Assembly: GCA_022791975.1 (NCBI GenBank)
Contig: JAAWAC010000007.1
Span: 112,403-176,402, forward strand
Direction of reading: 5' to 3'
Origin: Lachnospiraceae bacterium
GTDB taxonomy: Bacteria > Bacillota > Clostridia > Lachnospirales > Lachnospiraceae
DNA length: 64,000 bases
A model generated the notes under the pieces. The model searched no databases and was not told the origin of the DNA. It saw only the letters and a list, made by a program, of their open reading frames with translations. Below are positions 51,607 to 61,672 of this stretch, piece after piece. Positions within the stretch are counted from its first letter, which is position 1; each line of letters opens with the position of its first letter. The translations under genes were made by a program, and so were the position numbers.

Positions 51607-53232
51607 ATGAATGATTTTTTAATCTTGCTTCAAGCGAAATTAGATGAAGCAAAGTCAAAAGAAAATATTAATGCCAATATTAACAAGCTCCAAGGGAAGC
51701 TTAATAAGTTAAAATTACAGGCAGAAATTGATCCAAAAAGTATTGCAAGATTGACAAGGCAACTAGAAGGTATTCTCAACCAAAAAATTGTTATCAATAA
51801 TAAAACTGCTGAATACACTGCAACCTCTGTGAAAACAAAGAATACATCTTCTGCCAAAAATAATAAAATAAATAAGTCTAACACTTTTGTCTCAAAATCG
51901 GAACCATCTGACCACGATATAGACAATGATGCAAGTAATATTCCGATGGAAAATGAACAGGCAAAAGCAAATGAAAAATCAGGGCAGACATGGTTTCATA
52001 GCTATATAGATAAAATAAAATCATCACCTATATTTCCCAATAAAAACGTGATTACCTCTAATATAATTTCTTCATTCAAAAAAGGCATATCTACTGTTTT
52101 AGAACTGAATACTGCTTTAGTGGATTTGAAAAAAACCACCTCTATGACGGCAAGTCAGTTGAAAGATTTTAATCATTCGGCAAATGATATTGCTAAACAG
52201 ATGGGCTCCACCACTAAAGAAGTCATTGAACAAGCAAGTGCCTGGTCAAAACTTGGTTTTAATTCAGAAGATACCATTGCTAAGATGGCCAAATACTCTT
52301 CTATGTTTAAAATGATTTCTCCAGGGATGGATCTAAATTCTGCTACGGATGGCCTTGCAAATGTAATGAAAAGTTTTAATATTGGACTTAAAAATCCTGA
52401 TGAAGTTACAGATGGTATCATATCAAAAATAAATGTAGTTGGCACTACACAAGGACTAGATAATAGCGACATTTTAGAGGTATTGAAACATTCTTCCAGT
52501 GCAATGGCGGAAGCAAATAACTCATTGGAAGAGACAATAGCACTAGGAACCGCAGCAGTAAAGATTGGTAAAGATGCCACATCCGTAAGCGATGCTCTAA
52601 AAGCTATTTCCATGCGTATTCGCGGCTATGATGAAGAAACTAAAAGTTACACCAAAGATATGAAAGAACTGAATAGGGAAATTGCTCATTTTACTAAAAC
52701 AGCATCAACTCCAGATGGAATTAGCCTTTTTACCGATGATGCAAAAACTGAATTCAAATCTACAAAAGTCTTATTTGATGATATAGCTAAGATATATCAG
52801 GATTTAACTGCCAATGATCAAATAGGTTTGCTTGAAGTTTTAGCAGGAAATGGGCAGAGTGAAATCATTAGCTCAATTTTTAATAACTATGATATTGTAA
52901 AAAAATCTATGGAATCAATGGCAAACTCAGCTGGTAATGCAGAAGCTGAAATGTCTATTGCTATGGACTCTATTGATTACAAATTAAACCAAGTAAAAGA
53001 AACTGGCACAGGAATTGCACAAAATCTGTTTCAACAGGAAGATATTAAAAAGGTTATTGACATCTTACTTGCTTTTATGGAAGTAATAGATAGAGTAACC
53101 GAAAAATTAGATCTGTTTGGAACCATTATGGTAAGTGCTGGTGGATTCGGTATATTCAATTTTGTAAAAAACTTAGATTACCAAAAGGTACTTAAAAAAT
53201 TTCCTAGATTTTTTAAGTGGTCTAACATAGAT
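51607..53232 (+). CDS. Tape measure protein, N-terminal part (proposed exon 1)
   Basis: The first 542 residues of the tail tape measure protein. AAAGGA precedes the ATG at 51607. Coiled-coil sequence is followed by a region very typical of TP901-1/TIGR01760-type tape measures: SQLKDFNHSANDIAKQMG, TTKEVIEQASAWSKLGF, NSLEETIALGTAAVK and QIGLLEVLAGNGQ. The uninterrupted frame runs on to a TGA at 53323-53325, but the last 30 codons lose tape-measure character. A candidate 5' splice site after GAT 53230-53232 is proposed from a P1-like helix. Together with the downstream part the protein would have about 2,370 residues. Confidence 0.8.
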
Positions 53233-53700
53233 AAGAAAATGATAAAATGGTTCAAAGTACAAGTCTATGCGTTTGGGAGTTTTAAAATAAACCAACGAGG
53301 AGTAATTGCTGGGACAGCATCATGAATAATTTTGACTGTCATATTAAAATATGTCAGTTGCGAAACGCAGAAAAAACTGAAATTATTCGACATATGGTAA
53401 TCAATGCGCAAGCAAAGAGTGTGCCTAAGTGTTATTAACAAGTGCTACTTAAGAAATCAGCAGGACGCATCCATGAGAAATATTTTTCTAGGAAAGGAAC
53501 CCCTATAGACGGGAATAACAATCTGAACAAGGATGAATCCCCAACGACTGCCCATCCTCAGAGCATCTTCTACCTTATTGAAGATACTTTTAAGGTACAG
53601 TGCGATACGAAAGTTTATAAATTCTTGACGTAAAGCATTTGTAGTATATTACCTTTTATACTACTCTTCTAGTAAAAATTTATACTACACTCCTATCTTG
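53233..53700 (+). ncRNA. Structured ORF-less insertion in the tape measure gene (candidate intron)
   Basis: The tape measure frame breaks here and resumes in another frame. CATAGAT (53226-53232) pairs with GTCTATG (53263-53269) with a U-G at the last base, as in a group I P1. Other helices: ACTG-CATAT with ATATG-CAGT (53335-53358), competing ATATGTC/GACATAT (53349-53395), GGATG/CATCC (53531-53556), and GTAGTATA/TATACTAC (53641-53664). ATCTTC/GAAGAT (53565-53570 and 53580-53585) interlocks with TACCTTA/TAAGGTA (53571-53577 and 53591-53597) as an H-type pseudoknot. A complete group I core was not found, and the exact ends are provisional. Removal of 53233-53700 restores one frame. Confidence 0.5.
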
Positions 53701-56700
53701 ACAATATTCTATAAAAATATGCACTTAAAAGATCTAGGAAATCTATCAAATGCAATTAAAATTATTGAAAAATCAAAGAATAATTTTGAAATAGTAAGTG
53801 ATGCTGTAGCAAATCTATCAAAAAACAGTACTATTGCAGCGCTATCAACAACTAACTTATCAAATACACAAATTAAAGCGATATTATCAAGTAAAGAACT
53901 TTCAAATGCAGAAATAGAAACCGCTTTAAATGCTATCGTTCTCTCCGCTTCTCAAAAAAAAGCTTCTGCAACCACTGGTGGGCTTTCAACAGCATTTAAA
54001 GGATTAATCTCCTCCATTAATCCTGTGAAAGCAACATTAATAGGTATTATTGCAGTATTGGTTGGAAGTTATATGGCTTTCAATAAATACAAACAGCATC
54101 TCGAAGAAATCCGCCAGGCTACCGAGGAAGCAGCTAATACCTACAAAGAACATACAGCTTCCATTGATGATTATGTTTCTAAATATCAAGAATTGCAGAA
54201 AGCTCTAGTTGATGCAAAAGGTAATGAGGAAGAAACCTACAATATCAAAAAGCAACTTCTGGACCTGCAAATAGAACTCAATAATAAATTTGGTGAAGAA
54301 TACGGAAAAATCAATCTGGTAACAAATGCCTATAGAGATCAGACGAATGTTATTAGAGAACTCAATAAAGAAGCCGCAAAGGAGTATCTAAGAGAAAATC
54401 GTAAAGGAATCAGCAATTCTTTTGAGGCCATGGAAGAGCAGCATACTTATAACTTAAGCCAATCAGGTATTATGTCTGATACTGAGGTTGGTTCTGCTTT
54501 AGAAAAATTAGCTGAAAAATATGCCCATTTAGGAGTAGAATTAGAAGAGGAATTAAGCAATGGAAAATATTCTATGTTTTCTATTAAGTTAGAAGCTGAT
54601 GCTACTTCTGCATATGATACAATTTTTGCTTTTTATGAAGATCTCAGTAATATAGCGAAAGAATCTAATAATCCAGAATTATTTAATGCCGCATTAGATT
54701 TGCTATCTTTTGAATCAAATAAGGCCAAGAGTATCATAGATGATAATATTACTCAAGTAACTGAAGCTTTAAGGTCCGAAATCATTATAGACAGCGATCT
54801 AAGCACATTATATGATGATGCTATTAAAGCCGTGGATGAGTTCAACGAAGTCATCCTAGACAGTGAAGATCCCTTCAATGACAAAAAGGTAAATACTGCG
54901 CGTCAAAACCTTGCAGATATCCAAGCTTTTATTCAGGATAACGAGGAAGAATGGGGACGATATTCCCTAGTAATAGACGAAGTGTTTGATAAAGCAGATA
55001 CTAAAGCCTTTGATTTTGCCAATACTCTTCGGAATGAAGCCAGTATTCAACCTCTCATTGACAGTATAAGGGGAATGAATGAGCTAGATCTAAATATATT
55101 GGCAAATACTCCAGACATCACAAGTCCTGCTGGTAAGATGGCCTTTGATGCTTTAAATCCTGCAAAGAAAGTATTTGATGATCTTATTTCCAAGGCAAAG
55201 GAATATGGATTTGTAATTGATGACTCTGCTAAGGAAGTTCAAAAGCTTATTGATTTGCTGGTTAATCTGGGAATTGTACAGAAGGATTTATCTGGAGATG
55301 ATACTACTCCACAGATTTTCTCTTCCTTTGAAGGCACCCAAATCGGAGAACGCCTACAATATATCACCAGTCAGTTCGAAGAAGGAGAAATCTCATTCAA
55401 AGAATACTTTGATACACTCAATAATGAAATTGCCAATGTAGATTTCTCAAACTACACCAATTCCATAGAAGAAGCAAATGCTGCGTCTCAACAATTTTTT
55501 ACAGATAGTATTCAGCAGACGGCCAGTGGATTATCGGATCTTATTAGTAAATTTGATTCTGGCTCTATCGGCATCTCTGAATATCTGGAGGGATATGTTT
55601 CTATTGCAAATACCTTAAGCACTCTGACAGATGAACTGCAAGAGAACTCCGCCTCCTGGGATCAGAACGGAAACGCTATGGACAATGCCACCTCAGAAAT
55701 GTTGGATAGTACACAAGTTTCTTTAGATAATGCGATTTCCACTATTGAATCCTATCAGGATAGCATTTATTCTCTTGAGCAGATTATGTCTGGTGCTGTA
55801 GAGGCTGGTACAGATGAATTTACAGCCCATACACAAGTAATTGCGGAAGATCTGGCTAATATTGTTGCGTCAGGCGGAGAAATGGCAGATGAGATTGCAA
55901 ATACGCTAGGCACAACTACTTCTGAAATTGCAAGTAACATGTCTGAAAATGTAAGTAACCAGAATCTTGCGGCCCAAGCTATTGCAGCAAATACTAATGT
56001 TGCAATCATGGATATGGCAGATTCTGTAGGACAGCTGTTTGATACCCTAGGAAATGCCATATCCAATTTTAAGGTTGATGTGAGCTTTGACATTAAAAAG
56101 ATATCTTGGAAAGTTCTGGATATGGGTATTCTTGGCCCCCGTGTAGTTCCAAAGATTGATTTTGGATTAGAGGCTAATGGAGAATCCTTATCTGCCATTG
56201 GTGCAGCTATAAGCAATTTTGGAAAATCTGTATCTTCCAATCTAGCATCACAAACGATTGACTTATCAGATTTCAATTTTAAGGGTGATAATAAATATAC
56301 ACCAGATGCAGATGCCCTTGATAATTATAATAAGAAATTAGGTAATCTAAAAAATTCTCAAAAAGCCGCAGGAAAAGCCGCAAAAGATGCCGCCGATGAA
56401 GCTGTAGATGCAATTAATGAACAAATCGACGCTCTGGAAAGAGAAAAAGAAGCTGCTGAGGAAGCATTTCAGGTACAAATAGATGGTATTGATGATCTAA
56501 TTAAAGAAAAAGATAAACAGATCGATGCAATCAAAGATGAAATCGACGCCATTAATGATGAGGCGGATGCCATTAAGAAAGCGTCTGAGGCCAGGAAAAG
56601 AGATATTGACCTTCAAAAGGCACAATATGATGTGGAAAGAGCTGAGAATCAACGGACTTCGCTGGTTTATACCGAAGATAAGGGAATGATTTATGTTGCC

Positions 56701-59178
56701 GATACAGAAGGTATTCGTGACAAACGTGAAAAGGTCACAGAAATCCAAGAAGATATAGAAATTGCCAATCTTCAAAAGAAAATCGATCTCAAAGAAGACG
56801 AAATCGATATTATCCAGGATGAAATCGATGCCTTGGAAGAGCAAAAAGACTCCATCAAAGAAATGATGGAGGAATCCAACAAGTATTATGAAAATTTGAT
56901 TAAGAATTTGCGGGAGGAAGCAAACGAGGCCAGGAAAACAGCCCAGGAAACAGAAATAGCTGCTAGAACGGCAACAGGCGGTATTGGAAATGCTATGAAA
57001 GGTCTCCGTGATAACGGAATGGAAAATAAATCGTTATCCTATTATATCTGGTCAGATGATGATGAGAATGCTTTAATTTCCGCACAAGGCACACTTGCTG
57101 AATTAAATAGACTAATTAATAGTGGCGTCGATGTTGAAAGATATACAAAACTAAGAGACGAAGTAGCAAACTTTGTTGATGAGTACAATAGATTAAAAGA
57201 GACCCGTCAGGTTACAGATGACTTTAAGAATAGTCTTGACGCGCTGCTAGGCTCTAATGATATTTATATCAATAACTTCTTGGGACTGGTTGATGGTGTA
57301 GAGCAACGTATTGAGACTGCTTCTAATTATTCTGCGTGGATTTTGGAATATGTCAATAAAACAAATGATGCCTATAATACTCTAAATGACAATCTTGATG
57401 AGGCAAAAGTTGAAAAAACTAACGAAGAACTTAACACTTTAACAAATACTTTCCAAGATGCTGTATTAAAAGTAACAGAAGAAACAGGCATACTTAATGG
57501 TGAAGTATCCAATGTTTCTGATACAGTAAAAGGAACAACAGAAGAACTTCAATTATTCGGTATAAATCTTGACAATTCTCTATTAAAGGCAACAGAGAAC
57601 ACAAAGCTTCTGGATGATATTACATCCAAGATGTCCTCTAATACAGGGGAATTAACAGAAAAATCCTCTGAGGGTTTTAAGACAGTTGGTCAGATTATGG
57701 CGGAATCTGTCCAAAATATAGATGATTTTAGCTCATCTGCTTCTGTTGTAGCCAATGATATAGAACTTCTTAAAAGCTCCATGTCTGGACTGGATACTGC
57801 TGGTGAGACGATTGACGGTGTAATTGATGAAGAAGCTGATAAACTCACAAATCTTGATGAATCTATAAATGCAGTGTCCAATTCTGTTTCAACAATCCAG
57901 AACTCCCAAGAAAATATCAACAGTCTTTCCGAGGCATTTACTACTCTGGGTAAAGCTATCAAAAGTGTATCGGATGCTCTTGGTATTGGAGAAGAGGGGG
58001 CTGTTAGTAGTCTTGTAGAGGCATTAAATTCAATCAGCAATATTTCTCTATCTGGGGAAGATGGGGGAATTGTCTCTGAATTTCAGAACTTGAAAACGGC
58101 TGTAAAAGAAGTGTCTGCTGCTGTCTCTGGCGGTGACTCTAAAGGAGTTGCAAAAAAATCTGGGACAGGAACGAATGAAAGCGGGGCCAGCTCTCTTACA
58201 AATGCTATTATGGAATTAAAAAAGACCACCGATGAGGCTCTTGGTTCTGGGGAAGAGGAAAGCGGCTCTGGGGAAGGGGAAGGTGTCATTGGCAAGTTTA
58301 CCATGTTGAAACAAGCCGTTGATGCTGTAACCAAGGCTATTGGCCTTGATAGTGAAGAAGGCAGTGGGTCCGAAGAGAGCGTAAATTTAATTGGGGCAAT
58401 TCTTGCACAGTATGAAGCTGTGTCTGAGGCATTGCCTGAAGAAAAATTGCTGTTTGAGGATCTACAAGGATTGATTGAACAGTGTGTCGATGCATTAAAT
58501 GACATGATTGTTGCATTGCGTGAAATTCAATCCATTGGTGTCCCTGGGGTAAGCACTCCCGGTCATACAGAAAAAAAGGGGGGTAAGGCATTTGCCGATG
58601 GTTATCATGGGCTTCCCAAAAAAGAGAAGAATGCCTTGCGGAGCGAATATGGACAGCCTGAATTGACGGTATATCCTAACGGAAAAACGGAATTAACTAC
58701 AGGACCTGTTATGAGTGACCTGCCAAAGGGTACGGTTATCTATAATGAAAAACAGACAAAAAGAATTCTGAGCGGAAAGACAAAAGCAAGTCACATTATC
58801 TCTCCACAAGGCACTGTGAATACTGGTGAAATTGTTTTGTCGAATGGTCAGATGGTTACTCCTTATAACTCTGAAAATGATACCTCTCTTTATGGCGAGA
58901 TCAGCAGGAAGCTTGCCACATTTACGGAAAGTATTAACAGGAATACTCTGGGATTGTTCTCTCCAATGACTGAAATACAGCGGGATATGGAACAGATGAC
59001 GAATCATGTTAAAAATATCAGCAATACAAATGCTAGCCAAGTTCATGTTGAAAACCAAATCCATGTTACCTGCCCTGGTGTAACAAGCCAGGAAGTTATG
59101 AAAAATTTAGGTTCTGCATTGGATGAAAAATTTAGGGGGTTTCATAATTATGCTGACCAACAAAGTAGAGTTAGATAA
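53701..59178 (+). CDS. Tape measure protein, C-terminal part (proposed exon 2)
   Basis: 1,825 residues that continue the tape measure protein: the frame is open well upstream of 53701 without a ribosome site, supporting read-in by splicing. A hydrophobic segment near residues 104-124 (PVKATLIGIIAVLVGSYMAF) is followed by long helical regions and a strong coiled coil around residues 870-1,080, with DALEREKEAAEEAFQVQIDG and repeated IKDEIDAINDE-type heptads. The end is a Gly/Ser-rich low-complexity stretch (about 1,480-1,600). No transglycosylase or peptidase motif was seen. Tape measures set tail length at roughly 1.5 angstrom per residue, so a tail near 350 nm is expected. Confidence 0.82.
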   Translation, partial: TIFYKNMHLKDLGNLSNAIKIIEKSKNNFEIVSDAVANLSKNSTIAALSTTNLSNTQIKAILSSKELSNAEIETALNAIVLSASQKKASATTGGLSTAFKGLISSINPVKATLIGIIAVLVGSYMAFNKYKQHLEEIRQATEEAANTYKEHTASIDDYVSKYQELQKALVDAKGNEEETYNIKKQLLDLQIELNNKFGEEYGKINLVTNAYRDQTNVIRELNKEAAKEYLRENRKGISNSFEAMEEQHTYNLSQSGIMSDTEVGSALEKLAEKYAHLGVELEEELSNGKYSMFSIKLEADATSAYDTIFAFYEDLSNIAKESNNPELFNAALDLLSFESNKAKSIIDDNITQVTEALRSEIIIDSDLSTLYDDAIKAVDEFNEVILDSEDPFNDKKVNTARQNLADIQAFIQDNEEEWGRYSLVIDEVFDKADTKAFDFANTLRNEASIQPLIDSIRGMNELDLNILANTPDITSPAGKMAFDALNPAKKVFDDLISKAKEYGFVIDDSAKEVQKLIDLLVNLGIVQKDLSGDDTTPQIFSSFEGTQIGERLQYITSQFEEGEISFKEYFDTLNNEIANVDFSNYTNSIEEANAASQQFFTDSIQQTASGLSDLISKFDSGSIGISEYLEGYVSIANTLSTLTDELQENSASWDQNGNAMDNATSEMLDSTQVSLDNAISTIESYQDSIYSLEQIMSGAVEAGTDEFTAHTQVIAEDLANIVASGGEMADEIANTLGTTTSEIASNMSENVSNQNLAAQAIAANTNVAIMDMADSVGQLFDTLGNAISNFKVDVSFDIKKISWKVLDMGILGPRVVPKIDFGLEANGESLSAIGAAISNFGKSVSSNLASQTIDLSDFNFKGDNKYTPDADALDNYNKKLGNLKNSQKAAGKAAKDAADEAVDAINEQIDALEREKEAAEEAFQVQIDGIDDLIKEKDKQIDAIKDEIDAINDEADAIKKASEARKRDIDLQKAQYDVERAENQRTSLVYTEDKGMIYVADTEGIRDKREKVTEIQEDIEIANLQKKIDLKEDEIDIIQDEIDALEEQKDSIKEMMEESNKYYENLIKNLREEANEARKTAQETEIAARTATGGIGNAMKGLRDNGMENKSLSYYIWSDDDENALISAQGTLAELNRLINSGVDVERYTKLRDEVANFVDEYNRLKETRQVTDDFKNSLDALLGSNDIYINNFLGLVDGVEQRIETASNYSAWILEYVNKTNDAYNTLNDNLDEAKVEKTNEELNTLTNTFQDAVLKVTEETGILNGEVSNVSDTVKGTTEELQLFGINLDNSLLKATENTKLLDDITSKMSSNTGELTEKSSEGFKTVGQIMAESVQNIDDFSSSASVVANDIELLKSSMSGLDTAGETIDGVIDEEADKLTNLDESINAVSNSVSTIQNSQENINSLSEAFTTLGKAIKSVSDALGIGEEGAVSSLVEALNSISNISLSGEDGGIVSEFQNLKTAVKEVSAAVSGGDSKGVAKKSGTGTNESGASSLTNAIMELKKTTDEALGSGEEESGSGEGEGVIGKFTMLKQAVDAVTKAIGLDSEEGSGSEESVNLIGAILAQYEAVSEALPEEKLLFEDLQGLIEQCVDALNDMIVALREIQSIGVPGVSTPGHTEKKGGKAFADGYHGLPKKEKNALRSEYGQPELTVYPNGKTELTTGPVMSDLPKGTVIYNEKQTKRILSGKTKASHIISPQGTVNTGEIVLSNGQMVTPYNSENDTSLYGEISRKLATFTESINRNTLGLFSPMTEIQRDMEQMTNHVKNISNTNASQVHVENQIHVTCPGVTSQEVMKNLGSALDEKFRGFHNYADQQSRVR

Positions 59179-59213
59179 CTATTTCAAAAATTGCGAAGTG
59201 AGAGCCGGAAAAA

Positions 59214-59471
59214 ATGAATTTTAAAGAGGAAATATTAAAATCAATCCAGACTATGATTGATAATAGCATCGGAAATTACAAGGTAGATCGGACCTACAAG
59301 TCTGTGATCAAAAGAACCACTGCAAAAGACTATATTATCATTGATAGAACAGGAAACGAACGCACTGTCAAATGCTGCATTCCAGGGATAGTCTTACGAG
59401 TTGGGCAAAGCGTATGGGTAAAAGAGCCCATGGGAGATTTGAAAGGCATACATATTTGTGGAGTGGCATAA
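59214..59471 (+). CDS. Small phage tail/baseplate protein
   Basis: An 85-residue protein: an N-terminal helix (EEILKSIQTMIDNSIGN) then a beta-rich part with CCIPGIVLRVGQSVWVKEP, which reads like a small OB-type barrel. Such small proteins occur after tape measures in phage tail clusters. The ribosome site (GAGAGCCGG) is weak; the start is the only ATG in a sensible place. Function unknown beyond position. Confidence 0.65.
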   Translation: MNFKEEILKSIQTMIDNSIGNYKVDRTYKSVIKRTTAKDYIIIDRTGNERTVKCCIPGIVLRVGQSVWVKEPMGDLKGIHICGVA

Positions 59472-59519
59472 TGGTGTAAATATATTTGTTATAAACATTT
59501 TTAAATGGAGGTGATTTAT

Positions 59520-60737
59520 ATGGCAAAGCCTCAACTTTATAGAATTAGTCCTTTTGATGCAAATAAAGAACATATTATATCTTTTATGTGGACTGGCAAC
59601 AGGTCTCATGCCAATAGGATTATAATATACGATAATGATACAAATAATGAAGTATTTAATGACTTGGTATCTACATTTGAATTAAAACATACCATTCCCC
59701 CCTATATATTAACGAATGGAAAAAAATATGTTATTCAAGTTCAAACGTATGACGTAGAAAACATCGAGTCTCCATTATCTGATAAAATATTATTTTATAC
59801 TTTTGAGACACCGGAGTTCCGATTTAACAATATTCCTGAAAATGGCATGGTTACCAACGCTTCTTTTACTGCTTCTGTCTATTATTATTCGCCTGATTGG
59901 GAGGATATTAGCACCTTTGCCTTTTATTTGTATGATGCTACGAAAAAGCAGCTCTTACAGAGTAGTACGCTTACGGACTCTTTTAATATCAATTATGCTT
60001 TTCGTGGATTAGAAAATAATACGGTTTATTTTATTAGATGTATGGGAGTTACAGTCAATGGAATGGCTCTGGATACAGGATATACAGAGATAACTGTAAA
60101 ATACGAAAATCCTAACGCCTATTCCAGAATTTATAGTACCGCTCTCCCATCCCAAGGATGTGTACAAGTTGCAAGTAACTTAATTATTATACAATATAAT
60201 GGGACTGATAGTTTTACTTATGACGATGGAATGATTCATCTTGTAAATAAAACATTATACTACGATGAAGGTTTTTTAATAAAAGATGATTTTACAGTAT
60301 TGATTCGTGGAAAGAATTTATGGCAAAATGCAGACATTTTTAAAATGAGCAATGGTAACCTTGGTTTATCATTAAGTTCTCATATATATGCTGGTGATAA
60401 ATTACGTTTTCGGCTGCTTGTGCCCAATGGTATAGGAAATTATTTATTATATTCAGATGAACAGGTTTTTGAGAATGAAGATATGATTACTATCGCTATT
60501 AGGCGAAAAAATAATGTTTATCAATTAAAGGTATTTGTCGAGCTTCGATTTACGCAGGAAGGAAATATGTGGTATGGAATACAAAGGCCTGTTAGAGGTG
60601 CAAAAGAACGGGATACTTGGATAGATACCAGTGAAGAAATTAGTTATGTTGTAGATAAAAATAGTTTCCGTAACTTTTTGGAGGATATGGAACCAGCAAA
60701 TGCTATAATCAATGATTTATGGCTTGGAGGTGAGTAA
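59520..60737 (+). CDS. Phage tail protein with beta-sandwich repeats
   Basis: A 405-residue protein. GGAGGTGA five bases before ATG 59520 fixes the start over an upstream in-frame ATG at 59505. Residues 1-195 contain two fibronectin III-like repeats by pattern (HIISFMWTGNRSHANRIIIY; and the second with YFIRCMGVTVNG). The remainder is beta-rich with Asn/Tyr-rich loops. Fibronectin-like repeats are common in tail tips and fibres that touch the cell surface. The next gene follows after five bases. Confidence 0.65.
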   Translation: MAKPQLYRISPFDANKEHIISFMWTGNRSHANRIIIYDNDTNNEVFNDLVSTFELKHTIPPYILTNGKKYVIQVQTYDVENIESPLSDKILFYTFETPEFRFNNIPENGMVTNASFTASVYYYSPDWEDISTFAFYLYDATKKQLLQSSTLTDSFNINYAFRGLENNTVYFIRCMGVTVNGMALDTGYTEITVKYENPNAYSRIYSTALPSQGCVQVASNLIIIQYNGTDSFTYDDGMIHLVNKTLYYDEGFLIKDDFTVLIRGKNLWQNADIFKMSNGNLGLSLSSHIYAGDKLRFRLLVPNGIGNYLLYSDEQVFENEDMITIAIRRKNNVYQLKVFVELRFTQEGNMWYGIQRPVRGAKERDTWIDTSEEISYVVDKNSFRNFLEDMEPANAIINDLWLGGE

Positions 60738-60742
60738 AGCAC

Positions 60743-61672
60743 ATGTTTGTATGCGGTAGTAATTTTGTTGGAGGAGAATTGGCCTGTGCTCTCACTCCAA
60801 CGGATTTAGAAGATATCAATAAAATCGAACTTAAAAATGGTATTTATGATGATTTATATATCACCAAAGCAACTGATTTTGATTTAGATGATAATTACAA
60901 TAGAGTGTGGAACTTTGATACAATTTTATGGGCAAAGTTTAATGATAATACAAATGCCGGAAATGTAGATTGGAATGTTCAAACTGTATCGCATCTTTTG
61001 CTTAAAAGCAGAAATCATGGGGAGTTTCTTTGGAAAACCTTGTTTGTTAAAGAAATCAATACGATTGAAGATTTTGTTATCAATTATCCAGACTATTTTA
61101 TTGCTTCTGGTGCAACAGTTGAATATGCAATCGTTCCTGTTTTGTATGGAACGGAAGGTAACTATGCTACATCAACGGTGACACCCAAGTTTACAAAAAT
61201 GTTTTTAATTGAGGGGGATACCGTATGGGGAACAGATCTGACAGACGAATTTTGTGATACAACACGTAATGTCCCCTCTTCTACTGTTGAATTACTAAAC
61301 AGTAAATATCCTATCTTTGTTAGAAATACGATTGCTAATTATGACACGGGGAATTGTGCTGGCTCGCTTATTCCTCTTGTAAATGAGGAAACCTGTGAAT
61401 TGGCCTTTGATACTTCCTATGATTACCAGCGTGTTCAATACCAAAAAGCTTTTATGAATTTTATTTGTGATGGCATTCCAAAAATTTTAAAATTGCCAGA
61501 TGGAAGGATTTGGATTGTGCAGGTTACACCGAATCCCACGGATTCTGCAAATACCGTATACAATAATCGCCAAATTTCTTGGTCTTGGGTTGAGGTTGGA
61601 GATATCAATTCCGAAGAAGATTTGTATTATTTAGGTTTGTCTGATGTAGGACCTGAATGGTGGACTAAGTAA
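60743..61672 (+). CDS. Phage tail/baseplate protein, unknown function
   Basis: A 309-residue protein of mixed strands, rich in Asn, Asp and Trp, with no recognised motif. A good GGAGGTGA lies upstream of the ATG, inside the end of the preceding gene. Its stop overlaps the next ATG (TAATG), so the last three tail genes are translated as a coupled block. A virion role is inferred from position only. Confidence 0.65.
   Translation: MFVCGSNFVGGELACALTPTDLEDINKIELKNGIYDDLYITKATDFDLDDNYNRVWNFDTILWAKFNDNTNAGNVDWNVQTVSHLLLKSRNHGEFLWKTLFVKEINTIEDFVINYPDYFIASGATVEYAIVPVLYGTEGNYATSTVTPKFTKMFLIEGDTVWGTDLTDEFCDTTRNVPSSTVELLNSKYPIFVRNTIANYDTGNCAGSLIPLVNEETCELAFDTSYDYQRVQYQKAFMNFICDGIPKILKLPDGRIWIVQVTPNPTDSANTVYNNRQISWSWVEVGDINSEEDLYYLGLSDVGPEWWTK

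Noticed and set aside
53442..53633. 63-codon frame inside the tape measure insertion
   Set aside because: It lies over the pseudoknot and other stems, has no ribosome site and no protein-like pattern.
53233..53700. Group II intron in the tape measure gene
   Set aside because: No GTGYG start, no domain V hairpin and no AY end were found.
53233..53700. Firm assignment of the tape measure insert as group I
   Set aside because: P1, P2 and a possible P3 (53,355-53,360 with 53,545-53,550) can be drawn, but no P7 with the usual GAC/GUC pairing was found downstream, so the class is left open.
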